This document shows positions 25,087 to 34,393 of a stretch of DNA of 34,412 nt, piece after piece. A program made the position numbers and the translations under genes. Source of the stretch: Desulfurococcales archaeon. GTDB lineage: Archaea; Thermoproteota; Thermoprotei_A; Sulfolobales; Ignicoccaceae. The stretch lies in NCBI GenBank assembly GCA_027081755.1, contig JALWJF010000146.1:1-34412 (forward strand), read 5' to 3'. Numbering within the stretch: position 1 is the stretch's first letter; every line of letters begins with the position of its first letter. Under the pieces are notes generated by a model. It was not told the origin of the DNA. It was given only the letters and a program-made list of their open reading frames with translations, and searched no databases.

Positions 25087-25667
25087 AGCAACTTTGACTT
25101 GTATATTTCAACTCTCCTTATCGGGTATATCTTTCTAGCTCTCAAGGCAATTTCCTCTGCAAGATCGCCAAAGAGCATAGCATTTATTGCTTCATCTAGG
25201 GTCATGCTAGGTATCATTTCTTCTACTACTTCCTTCTCTATTTTCCTTATAGCTTTCTTTTGGCTGGTCTTGCACCTATATGCGGTAAAGGCGTCAACGG
25301 TAACCCTTAACCCATATCCATCTTTGGTCCATACATCGAATATACCTTCAACCTTGGAGCTCTTCCTTCTAGTTAGGCTTCTTATATAATCCCTGGCAAG
25401 TTCATGGCCCTTGAACCTTGTCATTACTCTTAGGTTATTTGGATCTACATCTATTATCTGGAGGTATACATGTACATGAACGTAGCTGAAGTCACCTGTT
25501 ATGTCATACAGAGTGGTATCAACGGTCCTCCCTATCAGCTTCCACGGTTCGTCAGCTGGGGTGTGACCTACACTCACATTGTTGAATACATCAGGAGTAA
25601 TTATTTCATACCATTGCTTAAGTTTCCACTTATCCTTAATTCCGACCCTCCTTCTACGGGCTGACAA
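25026..25667 (-). CDS. rps3ae: 30S ribosomal protein S3Ae (eS1)
   Basis: KDKWKLKQWYEIITPDVFNNVSVGHTPADEPWKLIGRTVDTTLYDITGDFSYVHVHVYLQI, FKGHELARDYIRSLTRRKSSKVEGIFDVWTKDGYGLRV. Confidence 0.96.
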   Translation of the reverse strand: MSARRRRVGIKDKWKLKQWYEIITPDVFNNVSVGHTPADEPWKLIGRTVDTTLYDITGDFSYVHVHVYLQIIDVDPNNLRVMTRFKGHELARDYIRSLTRRKSSKVEGIFDVWTKDGYGLRVTVDAFTAYRCKTSQKKAIRKIEKEVVEEMIPSMTLDEAINAMLFGDLAEEIALRARKIYPIRRVEIYKSKLLYLPGPEGPVKAVVVPKPPA

Positions 25668-25669
25668 CT

Positions 25670-25948
25670 TTAGCGTCCCCGCTGGACCTTCCTCAACTCC
25701 TTTTTAACCGCTTCAGCGAGGGAGACCTTCTCGAGAACATCATCTATAGCATTCCTAAGCTTTAGGACTGAGGAACCTTCAAAGAAGTACCTTAATGTGC
25801 TACCTTTTAATTCGGAACGGTACTTCAGTCCTTCAACGGGTACGTCATCTGGTTTGAGGATCTTATATAGGGCATTGGCATCTTCGTCAATTATTTTTAG
25901 ATCTATTTTAAGCCTCAAGCAAGGCTTTAAGTTCTTTTCCTTTTTCAT
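25670..25948 (-). CDS. KEOPS complex subunit Pcc1-like protein
   Basis: Small alpha/beta protein: [71 protein letters not shown]. Position next to rps3ae matches archaeal gene order. Confidence 0.8.
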   Translation of the reverse strand: MKKEKNLKPCLRLKIDLKIIDEDANALYKILKPDDVPVEGLKYRSELKGSTLRYFFEGSSVLKLRNAIDDVLEKVSLAEAVKKELRKVQRGR

Positions 25949-27245
25949 CTTCTTTCACCAAAGATCCTCCTTCAAGTCTCCACCCTAAGGCTGAAGCCTT
26001 CCTTATTAAGTATCCTATATCAAGACCTGCCCTTTTAATCGAGTCAACAGGTATTATAGTTCTGGATTCGGCATTGAAGGCCACTAAGGTTCCTGCATCG
26101 GAAGCGTATCCCAAATCTCTAATCATTCTGTAAGTTAACGTAGGTGAAGGAGGAGAAGATGTAAAAGAGTACACTATGGCCTTCTTACCTACACCATTTA
26201 TGAGTTTTGCGTTAAGTAGTGAAGCTGGCACCTCGTCTCTAGCAAACACTATGTTTTTCTGGTATAGTTCTTCCATTCTATAGTAATGAGTTGACATGGA
26301 GGGCAATAGGAGTACGTGGAAAGGGCTCAAGTCAATGACTGTTAAAAATACAAAGCTACCTTGCTTGAAACCGTGAGTCAATAGCTTAGGTAAGCCATAT
26401 TCAGTAACTGCTTCTTCGGTGAGTTCGATCCCCTCAAATATTATCTCTATAACATCACGTTTCCTCTTGCTTATGTTCTCTAGGGACCTTAGTAATAAAT
26501 TTATAAAATTAGCTAGTGTATCTTCTCCTTCTTTTGTTAAATCATTTATTGTCGTTGTATCATCAATCTCTAAGTCATTTACCTTAAAATATTCACACGT
26601 TTTAGATGGATTAGCAGAAAACGTTAAGAAGAAGGGTATTGCCGTGTACGCTACTGAGTAACAAATAGGTAATGACTTCCATTTATATAACGAAAACGTT
26701 ATGTCCTTCACTAGTATTCCACTCATCATTAGGTTTTGTATTATTAATTCTTGGAGACCTCCCCATACGTCTCTTTCCATCACGTAAGATGCAACTATGG
26801 AGAAGAGTTTGTATTCCTCTTTGACAAGGTACAACTCTTCCAGTAGCTTTATTACTACAGCGCTGGGGTTGGGCTCATTGACCCAAAAGGTAACATTATT
26901 ACCGTCCACTCGAGGGGTTGTAGGATATATCTCAAGAGTGGGGGCCTTCCTCTTCGATACTTTAGCATCTATGGATACTAGGGGAGACTCATCATCTGGT
27001 TGAGCTATAGGTGCTATGTCCACTATTGCCGTGATACCTTTCTCTTCTAGAGTTAATTGAAGCTGGGAGGCAGCTATCAAGTCTTCAAAAACGGGGTAAG
27101 TAAAGATCCTCGCATAGCCATACTCCTCAACTTCTTTGAAGAAGTTTTTGGCTGCGTCTAGTACCTTCTTTGCCGCTTCGTTGGCTTTGAGGAAAGATTC
27201 TAGGCTAAGCTCCGGACTCGAAGAGCGCTGAGTACTGTTGGACAA
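25908..27245 (-). CDS. RecJ/Cdc45-like protein (DHH-superfamily fold) with catalytic motifs degenerated
   Basis: Located between rpsO and pcc1. [29 protein letters not shown] occupies the position of the DHH-family DADG motif, and [15 protein letters not shown] occupies the DHH position. C-terminal [50 protein letters not shown]. Start TTG 27245 behind AGAGGGCGAGG (the track's 27317 lies deeper in rpsO). Confidence 0.6.
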   Translation of the reverse strand: MSNSTQRSSSPELSLESFLKANEAAKKVLDAAKNFFKEVEEYGYARIFTYPVFEDLIAASQLQLTLEEKGITAIVDIAPIAQPDDESPLVSIDAKVSKRKAPTLEIYPTTPRVDGNNVTFWVNEPNPSAVVIKLLEELYLVKEEYKLFSIVASYVMERDVWGGLQELIIQNLMMSGILVKDITFSLYKWKSLPICYSVAYTAIPFFLTFSANPSKTCEYFKVNDLEIDDTTTINDLTKEGEDTLANFINLLLRSLENISKRKRDVIEIIFEGIELTEEAVTEYGLPKLLTHGFKQGSFVFLTVIDLSPFHVLLLPSMSTHYYRMEELYQKNIVFARDEVPASLLNAKLINGVGKKAIVYSFTSSPPSPTLTYRMIRDLGYASDAGTLVAFNAESRTIIPVDSIKRAGLDIGYLIRKASALGWRLEGGSLVKEDEKGKELKALLEA

Positions 27246-27684
27246 GTAGCCTCGCCCTCTCTGGGTCATACTTCCAATCTGGCGGTAGCTTACCAACCCT
27301 CTTATAATACTTGACAAGCCTCCTTATCTTAGATTCTATCTCCATGAGGCCCCTAGCTGAATGTCTGTCCTTGGGATGCTCGGCCAGATGGGCTCTGACC
27401 CTAACGGCCCTCTTCATTAGGTGGAAAAGGTCTTCCGGTATTGGCAACGATATGCCCTCTTCTTCCATTACTTTTACTAGCTTCTTGCCTAGTATAGGCT
27501 TTACCAAGGGTACCGCGAACTGATCCCTAAGGATTATGCCTATCATCGAGGGACCGTATCCCTTTTTATGTAGTTCTACTATCATTGCTCTGATCTCTTC
27601 TTCACTAAATTGTAACCATCTGGGTGGAGTATTCCTTACTGGGCGCTTTGAGTGAGATTTACCTTTTTCCTTCTTCTTATTCAT
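27205..27684 (-). CDS. rpsO: 30S ribosomal protein S15 (uS15)
   Basis: [51 protein letters not shown]...[43 protein letters not shown]. Confidence 0.97.
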   Translation of the reverse strand: MNKKKEKGKSHSKRPVRNTPPRWLQFSEEEIRAMIVELHKKGYGPSMIGIILRDQFAVPLVKPILGKKLVKVMEEEGISLPIPEDLFHLMKRAVRVRAHLAEHPKDRHSARGLMEIESKIRRLVKYYKRVGKLPPDWKYDPERARLLVQQYSALFESGA

Positions 27685-27726
27685 ACTCTGCTACCCGTGC
27701 AGAGCTACTTGCGATAGCTAAAAATT

Positions 27727-28941
27727 TCACCTTTGCACACTAACGTGCTCTCTGACAACATCTGCTAGTCTCTCGATGGCTACCTTGATCTCCTCTTCGC
27801 TAGGATAGCTGAAGTTAAGTCTCATAGTATTCCTACCGCTACCGTCTATGTAGAACGCGCTGCCGGGTACGTATGCCACACCCGCACTCAATGCTTCGGG
27901 TAACATCTCTTTCGTATCTATGCTCTCATCTAAGTAGACAAATATGAAGAGTCCCCCGACCGGTTTGGTCCACTTTGCCATATTATCCATATATTCTTCA
28001 AGCGCTTGTAACATCACATCTCTCTTCCTCTTATATGCTTCTCTAACTTTAGGAATATGCTCGTATACGATACCTCTGCGGATGGCCTCTGTTGCTATAA
28101 GTTGGTTAAAAGTGGGTGTGTGGAGGTCGGCATTCTGTTTAGCTATTTCCAATGCGTCTATTATATCTGGATGCGCGGCAACCCATCCCAAACGAAGACC
28201 TGGTGCAAGTATTTTGCTAAACGTGCTCGTATATATGACTCTATATTTGTCCATACTTCTAAGTCTCTTAAATTCAACGTTTTCAAACATGAAGTGACTA
28301 TAGGGATCATCTTCGATAATCAAGAAGTCATATTCTTCTGCTAATTCGAGTAGATGTGCCCTTCTTTCATTGCTCATGCTCACGCCAGATGGGTTCTGAG
28401 CCGTAGGAACGGTATAGACTACTTTTACTCTTTTCCTCTCAGCTTTCAGTTGCTTTAACTTCTCCTCTAGAATATCGGTCCGCATTCCTTCATCGTCTAT
28501 AGGGATTCCGTCAAAGGAGGCTCCTACCGCTTTGAAAACATTAATTGCCGCTAGGTATGTAGGTTTTTCAACTATTACCAAATCACCAGGGTTAACCAGT
28601 ATCTGGGCAAGTAGGTTCAACGCCTGCTGACTGCCCGAGGTTACTATTATATTGTAAGGTCTTTCCCCCGGCGTACCCGTTTTCTCCATGAAGTCTACTA
28701 TCTCCTTTCTAAACTCTCTTAGTCCCCTTGTAACGCTATACTGAAGTGCCCTACTCCCATACTCCTTTATTATGTAGGATGAAATCTCGGCAAGCTCTTC
28801 GGTCGGAAAATATTTGGGATCAGGAAGCCCTCCGGCCAAACTTATTACATTCTTCCCTTCCGTGAGCTCCAGTATCTCCCTTATCTCAGAGGATTCCATG
28901 AGAGTTACTCTATCAGCAATAAACGACTTTATATCTAGCAA
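27727..28941 (-). CDS. PLP-dependent class I/II aminotransferase (2-aminoadipate/LysN-like group)
   Basis: VISLAGGLPDPKYFPTEEL, ALQYSVTRGLREFRKEI, TSGSQQALNLLAQILVNPGD, TVPTAQNPSGVSMS, YTSTFSKILAPGLRLGW (PLP lysine). Confidence 0.92.
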   Translation of the reverse strand: MLDIKSFIADRVTLMESSEIREILELTEGKNVISLAGGLPDPKYFPTEELAEISSYIIKEYGSRALQYSVTRGLREFRKEIVDFMEKTGTPGERPYNIIVTSGSQQALNLLAQILVNPGDLVIVEKPTYLAAINVFKAVGASFDGIPIDDEGMRTDILEEKLKQLKAERKRVKVVYTVPTAQNPSGVSMSNERRAHLLELAEEYDFLIIEDDPYSHFMFENVEFKRLRSMDKYRVIYTSTFSKILAPGLRLGWVAAHPDIIDALEIAKQNADLHTPTFNQLIATEAIRRGIVYEHIPKVREAYKRKRDVMLQALEEYMDNMAKWTKPVGGLFIFVYLDESIDTKEMLPEALSAGVAYVPGSAFYIDGSGRNTMRLNFSYPSEEEIKVAIERLADVVREHVSVQR

Positions 28942-29030
28942 TAACTCCCACCCATCTCCCCCAATAAGAAGGGAAGTACATAAGGGTTTCTAGCTATATT
29001 ATGAATAGCACGAAAACGTGTTTTTGAAGT

Positions 29031-29399
29031 TCAGGCGTTGTTCCGTATAAGCTCTTCTAGTATCTTTTGAGTAACCTCTAATCTTCTTTGAAGCTCTGCT
29101 AGTGCACCTTGTATTTCGAGTTCCTTTAGTATGGTTTTTCCCTTATCGGTTAGTTTGTATCTACCATTTTCATCAACTTCCAAGAGTTCTTGGTCCACGA
29201 ATCTCTTTAACATAGGATAAACAGTGCTCTTAGGAGGGATCCACAGACCTCCGCTTAACATCTTTATTTCCTTCAGTATATCGTAACCATTCTTGCCTTC
29301 TTTTGAATCGGCTAAGGATTTGAGTATGTATATTCCTAGTGGGTTAAAAGTATAATCAACGCCACCAAATCTCACTTTCACTTCGAGTAATTTTCTCAT
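29031..29399 (-). CDS. PadR-family transcriptional regulator
   Basis: NPLGIYILKSLADSKEGKNGYDILKEIKMLSGGLWIPPKSTVYPMLKRFVDQELLEVDENGRYKLTDKGKTILKEL, PadR winged-helix signature. Confidence 0.88.
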   Translation of the reverse strand: MRKLLEVKVRFGGVDYTFNPLGIYILKSLADSKEGKNGYDILKEIKMLSGGLWIPPKSTVYPMLKRFVDQELLEVDENGRYKLTDKGKTILKELEIQGALAELQRRLEVTQKILEELIRNNA

Positions 29400-29439
29400 T
29401 ATTCATTCACCATGCTTAATAGGATCTTAACCTTAAATA

Positions 29440-29453
29440 CATTTTCGAAAATG
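29440..29453. promoter_or_regulatory. Perfect 14-bp palindrome CATTTTCGAAAATG, candidate PadR operator
   Basis: Lies directly upstream (minus orientation) of TATA-like GTATTTAAGG in the padR/nitrilase divergent region. Confidence 0.5.
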
Positions 29454-29538
29454 GAATTACTGTATTAGAACCATCATAATAGACTCAATTATATACATTC
29501 AATAGCTTTTATGATATGCTTTTCGGTGGTGTTTCTCT

Positions 29539-30291
29539 ATGTTGAAGGCAATAGTCATACAAATGATGATTGAAGATGGCAATGTTAAACATAACTTAAA
29601 GAGGTTGGAAAAGTTTATAGAACTGACAGAAGGGGACATTTATTTAACGCCCGAGCTTTCACTAACCGGCTTCAAAGGTTTACTGAGTGAAGATGAAGTA
29701 CTAAAGATGGCTGGAAACCTACCGTGCGTAGGGTTAGGGTTTAGAGAAAGAGATGGCGATAAGAAATACAACACATATCTCATATCATGCAACGGCAAAC
29801 TTGTATACAAAAGAAGGAAGCATATGTTGTTTAAACCGATGCAAGAACACGAAGAGCTAGAGAAAGGCGGACTTCCCGAGCCATTTGAGTTGAAAGGTAT
29901 AAGGTTAGCCGTAAATATATGCTATGAACTTCGTTTCCCTGAGCTATTTTGGCCCCTCTCCAAAGATGTCCATGCTTTCATAGTTCCTGCTGCGTGGCCC
30001 AAAGAGAGGATCAAAGCTTGGCGAAGTTTGGTTAGAGCTAGGGCCATAGAGAATTTCGTTTACGTACTAGGCATTAATCGTTGGGGTAAGGGAATTTTTG
30101 GTCCTTTTGGAGGAAATAGTTTAGGAGTGTATCCCAATGGTAATGAGATAATGCTTTCAAGTGGTGAAGGTATTGCTGCTATAGAGATAGATCCTTCTAT
30201 CGTCACGAAAGCTCGTGAATTTCCCGCTTTTGGAGATAGAATCATGCTAATGCGCTCAGGAGTTTCTGCCTATCACTTTCATATAGGCTAA
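29539..30291 (+). CDS. Carbon-nitrogen hydrolase (nitrilase superfamily)
   Basis: Glu-Lys-Cys triad contexts TPELSLTGF, YKRRKHMLF, AVNICYELRFPELFWPLS, followed by VPAAWPKERIKAWRSLVRARAIENFVYVLGINRWG. Confidence 0.9.
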   Translation: MLKAIVIQMMIEDGNVKHNLKRLEKFIELTEGDIYLTPELSLTGFKGLLSEDEVLKMAGNLPCVGLGFRERDGDKKYNTYLISCNGKLVYKRRKHMLFKPMQEHEELEKGGLPEPFELKGIRLAVNICYELRFPELFWPLSKDVHAFIVPAAWPKERIKAWRSLVRARAIENFVYVLGINRWGKGIFGPFGGNSLGVYPNGNEIMLSSGEGIAAIEIDPSIVTKAREFPAFGDRIMLMRSGVSAYHFHIG

Positions 30292-30439
30292 GCAAGGCCT
30301 TAGTTCCTATGAGTTCGATTTTTAATTCATCGTCTTCATTAGCTAGAGGCTCTAAGAGTTCCGCCTTTCTCTTTAATATTTCTATCTCTTTTTCCACTTT
30401 TTCAAGTTCCATCAAGAGGAACTTAGTTACATCAACCAT
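30242..30439 (-). CDS. Small coiled-coil protein (65 aa), unknown function
   Basis: MVDVTKFLLMELEKVEKEIEILKRKAELLEPLANEDDELKIELIGTKALLSLYESDRQKLLSALA, heptad-like. ATG start with promoter-like AT-rich upstream; overlaps the nitrilase 3' end by 50 bp. Confidence 0.5.
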   Translation of the reverse strand: MVDVTKFLLMELEKVEKEIEILKRKAELLEPLANEDDELKIELIGTKALLSLYESDRQKLLSALA

Positions 30440-30509
30440 GTTCCAAACCCATTATGTCTATAGTTTACTATTCTCCGAAAAATATCGAGATATCGATAAT
30501 AGTATAGTA

Positions 30510-31169
30510 TTATTTGCTCCCCATATTTCTCCTTCTCAGTATCTCGGCTACTGCTCTCCAAACGTTAATACCGTTCCTAACCATACCCTCAAGGTCATTC
30601 CATTCTCTTCTACTAACCTCTTTGAAGACCATCTCTACTTTACCGTTACTTAAGAATTTTCCCGAGACCCTTACGTACTTCTTTCCTTGTCTCTCAGCAA
30701 AAGCACCACAATAGCTTATCATACATAACGTAGGCTTCTTCCTACCTAAGGTACAGTTCTTCCTCTTGGAGTTATAGAAGACACATTGCGAGCCCTTCCT
30801 AGTATCTAACCGATATATGGTTTCGACACTTCCATCAACAAGTCTTATTTCTTCTGAAGGTTTATTCCTTATTTCTATTCCCATACTCTCTGCTTCCGAC
30901 TTCATGATAACTGCACCACTGTTCTTCTCACAACACTGGCCACAACCCTCTATGCACACCATCTTGTATCCGTATCTAACCTCGCTAGGTGTAAGTTCTA
31001 TGAAAGCTTGGGGATCGGCTTCTCCAATCCTCTTAAACACAGCGGTATACATCTTTTTTGACGGGATATAGTACGTACCAATGTAGAACTTCCTCACTAA
31101 AGAAGCTTGCTTTATTAACCAGTAATCATATGCTTTACGACCTGTAGGATGCTTTAACGCGTAGTACAT
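30510..31169 (-). CDS. YkgJ-type Cys-cluster protein (putative zinc/iron-chelating)
   Basis: CIEGCGQCCEKNSGAVIMKSEAESMGIE...GSQCVFYNSKRKNCTLGRKKPTLCMISYCGAF. Confidence 0.82.
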   Translation of the reverse strand: MYYALKHPTGRKAYDYWLIKQASLVRKFYIGTYYIPSKKMYTAVFKRIGEADPQAFIELTPSEVRYGYKMVCIEGCGQCCEKNSGAVIMKSEAESMGIEIRNKPSEEIRLVDGSVETIYRLDTRKGSQCVFYNSKRKNCTLGRKKPTLCMISYCGAFAERQGKKYVRVSGKFLSNGKVEMVFKEVSRREWNDLEGMVRNGINVWRAVAEILRRRNMGSK

Positions 31170-31172
31170 ACT

Positions 31173-32213
31173 TTATCCCCTTGGGACAGTATAGTGGAGT
31201 ATATCAACCAAACCCTTAGTAGCTAGGAATGATGCCCTCGCGCCATCCAATTCCCCTACTTCGTTTTTCCTCAATTGTATCCTTTTAGAAAACACTTCCA
31301 AGTCGAAACTGACATTTGCCTTAACGGTGACTGTGTAATCTTTAAAAGGACTTAGGTTAACCGTGTACTTGAAATTCCTTTCTATCCTCTTTACCAATAA
31401 CATACTTTTTCTATTTAGAGATCCCGGAACTCTCATGAGTCTACTAGTATCAACAGTTACTTGCGAATCTATCTCTATTCTCGCTAAACTTATAGCTTTC
31501 TCTAGTATGTCTTTAGGTTTCTCTATTTGACCCCACAGCTGGACGCTTGGAGGTAGCAATTTTTCTAGTTCTTCGCCTACCCTACCCCTCCAACCGGGAT
31601 CATCGGACATGGGTATTATACAGTCCTTTTTCAAGCAGAAGTTTTCTTCTTTCAATTGGTTTCCTAATATAAAGTCCGCTATTTCTCTTCTCACATCGCT
31701 TCCGAATTCATCATATGGAGTGTTCCTTGCTATGACGTGGAAGCCTCTATTCCCCGAGAAATGTATTTCAGTGAACTCTCTATTTACGCCTAGATATCTT
31801 TCCAAAACGTGCACCAACTTCTTGGCTAAGTAAAATCCTTTCATTATACACTTTTCTGATATCAATTGTAAAGGTACCCCTTCACAGTTTTCTTCGATTG
31901 GGACAACACTATTATCGCATATTTTTAGGTTAGGTTTACATTCTTCGAAATGGTCAACGTCTATATCGAATTGTAAGTCTGCTCTTAGCCAACCTTTTGA
32001 ATCCATACTTGGAGCGTCTGGTATCTCATAAGTAGCTGTAGACAAATAGACGTCTACCGCCTCTTTGGATAGGATAATTTTCTTCATTTCTTCTATATCA
32101 TTCACTGACATGTGTCTTATCATTCTGCCATCGAACGTTTGAATAGCTAATTCTCTTTTTTCAAAATCGTCCGGAAGTTCAAAACATGCCTTCTTGTAGT
32201 AGCTCTTTACCAT
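31173..32213 (-). CDS. priS: DNA primase small (catalytic) subunit
   Basis: SYYKKACFELPDDFEKRELAIQTFDGRMIRHMS, LRADLQFDIDVDHFEECK, IHFSGNRGFHVIARN, VTVDTSRLMRVPGSLNRKSMLLVKRI. ATG 32213 preferred; the track start 32273 overlaps PCNA. Confidence 0.93.
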   Translation of the reverse strand: MVKSYYKKACFELPDDFEKRELAIQTFDGRMIRHMSVNDIEEMKKIILSKEAVDVYLSTATYEIPDAPSMDSKGWLRADLQFDIDVDHFEECKPNLKICDNSVVPIEENCEGVPLQLISEKCIMKGFYLAKKLVHVLERYLGVNREFTEIHFSGNRGFHVIARNTPYDEFGSDVRREIADFILGNQLKEENFCLKKDCIIPMSDDPGWRGRVGEELEKLLPPSVQLWGQIEKPKDILEKAISLARIEIDSQVTVDTSRLMRVPGSLNRKSMLLVKRIERNFKYTVNLSPFKDYTVTVKANVSFDLEVFSKRIQLRKNEVGELDGARASFLATKGLVDILHYTVPRG

Positions 32214-32226
32214 TAGTTTTAACTTG

Positions 32227-32979
32227 TTATTCGAGTCTTGGCGCGACAAGGTATAGGAGCCTCCCGCCACCACCTATTTCAAACGTCGCTTGTAATGGCA
32301 TATCATTTCCGAGTTCTAAGCTGACCTTATCGGCAACTTGAGAAACGTTGCTTACGTAAGTTAGATATTCTATGCTATATGACGATTTCACGCTTTCGTT
32401 GACTTCTTGTTCTAATATAACACCAGACTCTTCCGGAATTATAACTTCCGCATAACCCAAGTCACTTCTTGCCTCAACCCTCAGAGTTCCGGGCTCTAAA
32501 TGGAAGGTCACGGTGTCAGCTATAGTTTCCAAATCCTTTACTAGTTCTCTATACGCATCAGAACGTATAACTACTTTGTTTTCGAATTCTATGTCGGGTT
32601 CCGGTATCTCCTCTTCTGCGACGTCTAGTTGAGGTAGGGTAAACTTCCTCTCACCATGTCCGATGAATACGATGCTGTACGTACTTTCTCCTATATGGAT
32701 AGATATCTTATCCTCTTTAGTAGCCCTTCTTACGACCCTACCCATCTCCTCTAAATTGACGCCAAAGTTAGCTTCGTTTTCAACATCGAAAGTCTCGAAA
32801 GCGTCTGCTGGTATAAAGAAGTCTATTAGCACAACCTTTGCTTCGTCCATTGTCCTTATTCTGAATCCTTCATCGTTCACGTGCACTACTGTTTCCTTTA
32901 CTACCTTTGAGATGCCCGTAATGACATACTTCCACACTCTAGCATCAAAGAACGTCAGTTCCAAACGTTTACCCCACAT
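32227..32979 (-). CDS. pcn: DNA polymerase sliding clamp (PCNA)
   Basis: VHVNDEGFRIRTMDEAKVVLIDFFIPADAFETFDV, FGVNLEEMGRVVRRATKEDKISI, LQATFEIGGGGRLLYLVAPRLE. Confidence 0.95.
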   Translation of the reverse strand: MWGKRLELTFFDARVWKYVITGISKVVKETVVHVNDEGFRIRTMDEAKVVLIDFFIPADAFETFDVENEANFGVNLEEMGRVVRRATKEDKISIHIGESTYSIVFIGHGERKFTLPQLDVAEEEIPEPDIEFENKVVIRSDAYRELVKDLETIADTVTFHLEPGTLRVEARSDLGYAEVIIPEESGVILEQEVNESVKSSYSIEYLTYVSNVSQVADKVSLELGNDMPLQATFEIGGGGRLLYLVAPRLE

Positions 32980-33016
32980 TAATTGGACGAAAGAAGTATC
33001 TTAAAGAGGGAGGCTT

Positions 33017-34393
33017 CTAGACCATATAGGATGGGTCTATCGGTATCCTAATTCTCTGTCCTACCATATTGACTACGTCGTCTTCCATTTTATCAATAAT
33101 TGACATAATATCTGTTGTTTTTACTTCTAATTGATCTCTCTTCTTGTTTTTGAAATTCCAAGGTCTTGCCACAACAACCCCTTTCTTGGCCTCTCTGCTT
33201 CCAATGTAGATCAGCAAAGGTGGTTTTATTGTGCTCTCTATCCTTCGTACTTCCTTTGACAAGCTAGTCTTGCTGACGTCAATATCGGCGACCCTAATCT
33301 CGTTTTCCTTTAACTCCATCAATACTTCTTGGGCTAACTTATCTATTTCCGAATCAACTTCCCCACCAGATTTTATCTTTATAATTAATGCTTGGATCGG
33401 TGCCAATGCGAAAGGCAATCTTCCCTTAAACATTTCCAAGTATATCCCTAGAAATCTCTCAAGAGAGCCCAATAGTGCTCTGTGTACCATATAGAGGTTC
33501 TCTACATTGTGGGTTTCTTTAATCAAATCTATTAGCTTAAACCTCTTAGGTAAGTTAAAGTCGAATTGGGCAGTACCTATCTGCCATTCTTTTCCATCCT
33601 CCTCATAGACTACTATATCCATCTTAGGGCCATAGAAGGCTGCTTCTCCCTCTTCAGCGAAGAACTCTATTCCATGCTTCCTCTTGACTTCCTCTGCTGT
33701 TTTGTAGAGAACTTCTTCTGCGAATTCCCATTGCTCTTTCTCGCCCATAAATTCAGTACCTATCTTGCTCTTATCCGATAAACTAAGCCTTAGCTTAACG
33801 CTTTTTGAGGTAACCGGAATATGAAATACTTTTTCGTAAACTTCCTTCATCATATCAAACACTTCAATTATAGAGGGGAGTACGTGTTCCTCAGGCGCAA
33901 ATATATGCGCATCGTCTTGAGTAAATGCTCTTACTCTTAGTAGTCCTCTGAGAGCGCCCGCGATTTCATATCTGTGTACCTTACCTAACTCGAACATCTT
34001 AAATGGCAATTTGACGTGCGACCTGTATTTTTGTAACAAGTTCATCAGTATCAGTATATGAAATGGACAATTCATGGGTTTTATAGCGTATTCGTCACCC
34101 TCTATATTAACCAGAAACATATTTTCACGATAATATTGTAAGTGACCACTTACCTCGTAAAGCGTTGTTCTGGCTATTATAGGTGTCTCTACTAGATAGT
34201 ACCCCTTCATCACATGATATCTTTTCAATATTTGACCTAAAGCCTCTCTAAGTACACTACCTCCTATACTAAAAAGAGGGTTTCCAGCTCCCACGTAGTA
34301 ACCATATTCTTTACCAAGCATTGGGACTGGTGTTGTTGATTTTATTGCTATGTCGAGTTCCATTGCATAGTCCATATGGTCTTTCTGGCGCAA
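33017..34393 (-). CDS. thrS: Threonyl-tRNA synthetase, catalytic-type without editing domain (crenarchaeal ThrRS-cat); 5' end may extend beyond the window
   Basis: GYYLVETPIIARTTLYEVSGHLQYYRENMF, DEYAIKPMNCPFHILI, FKMFELGKVHRYEIAGALRGLLRVRAFTQDDAHIFA, AAFYGPKMDIVVYEEDGKEWQIGTAQFDFNLPKRF, MVHRALLGSLERFLGIYLE. The frame stays open upstream of TTG 34393 (...SIGQRALRQKDHMDYAMEL). Confidence 0.93.
   Translation of the reverse strand: MRQKDHMDYAMELDIAIKSTTPVPMLGKEYGYYVGAGNPLFSIGGSVLREALGQILKRYHVMKGYYLVETPIIARTTLYEVSGHLQYYRENMFLVNIEGDEYAIKPMNCPFHILILMNLLQKYRSHVKLPFKMFELGKVHRYEIAGALRGLLRVRAFTQDDAHIFAPEEHVLPSIIEVFDMMKEVYEKVFHIPVTSKSVKLRLSLSDKSKIGTEFMGEKEQWEFAEEVLYKTAEEVKRKHGIEFFAEEGEAAFYGPKMDIVVYEEDGKEWQIGTAQFDFNLPKRFKLIDLIKETHNVENLYMVHRALLGSLERFLGIYLEMFKGRLPFALAPIQALIIKIKSGGEVDSEIDKLAQEVLMELKENEIRVADIDVSKTSLSKEVRRIESTIKPPLLIYIGSREAKKGVVVARPWNFKNKKRDQLEVKTTDIMSIIDKMEDDVVNMVGQRIRIPIDPSYMV

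Noticed and set aside
29009-29025. CACG-AAAA-CGTG-TTTTT hairpin as an intrinsic terminator on the plus strand
   Set aside because: No plus-strand gene ends here; stem is only 4 bp, and on the minus strand (where the flanking genes lie) the T-run is in the loop.
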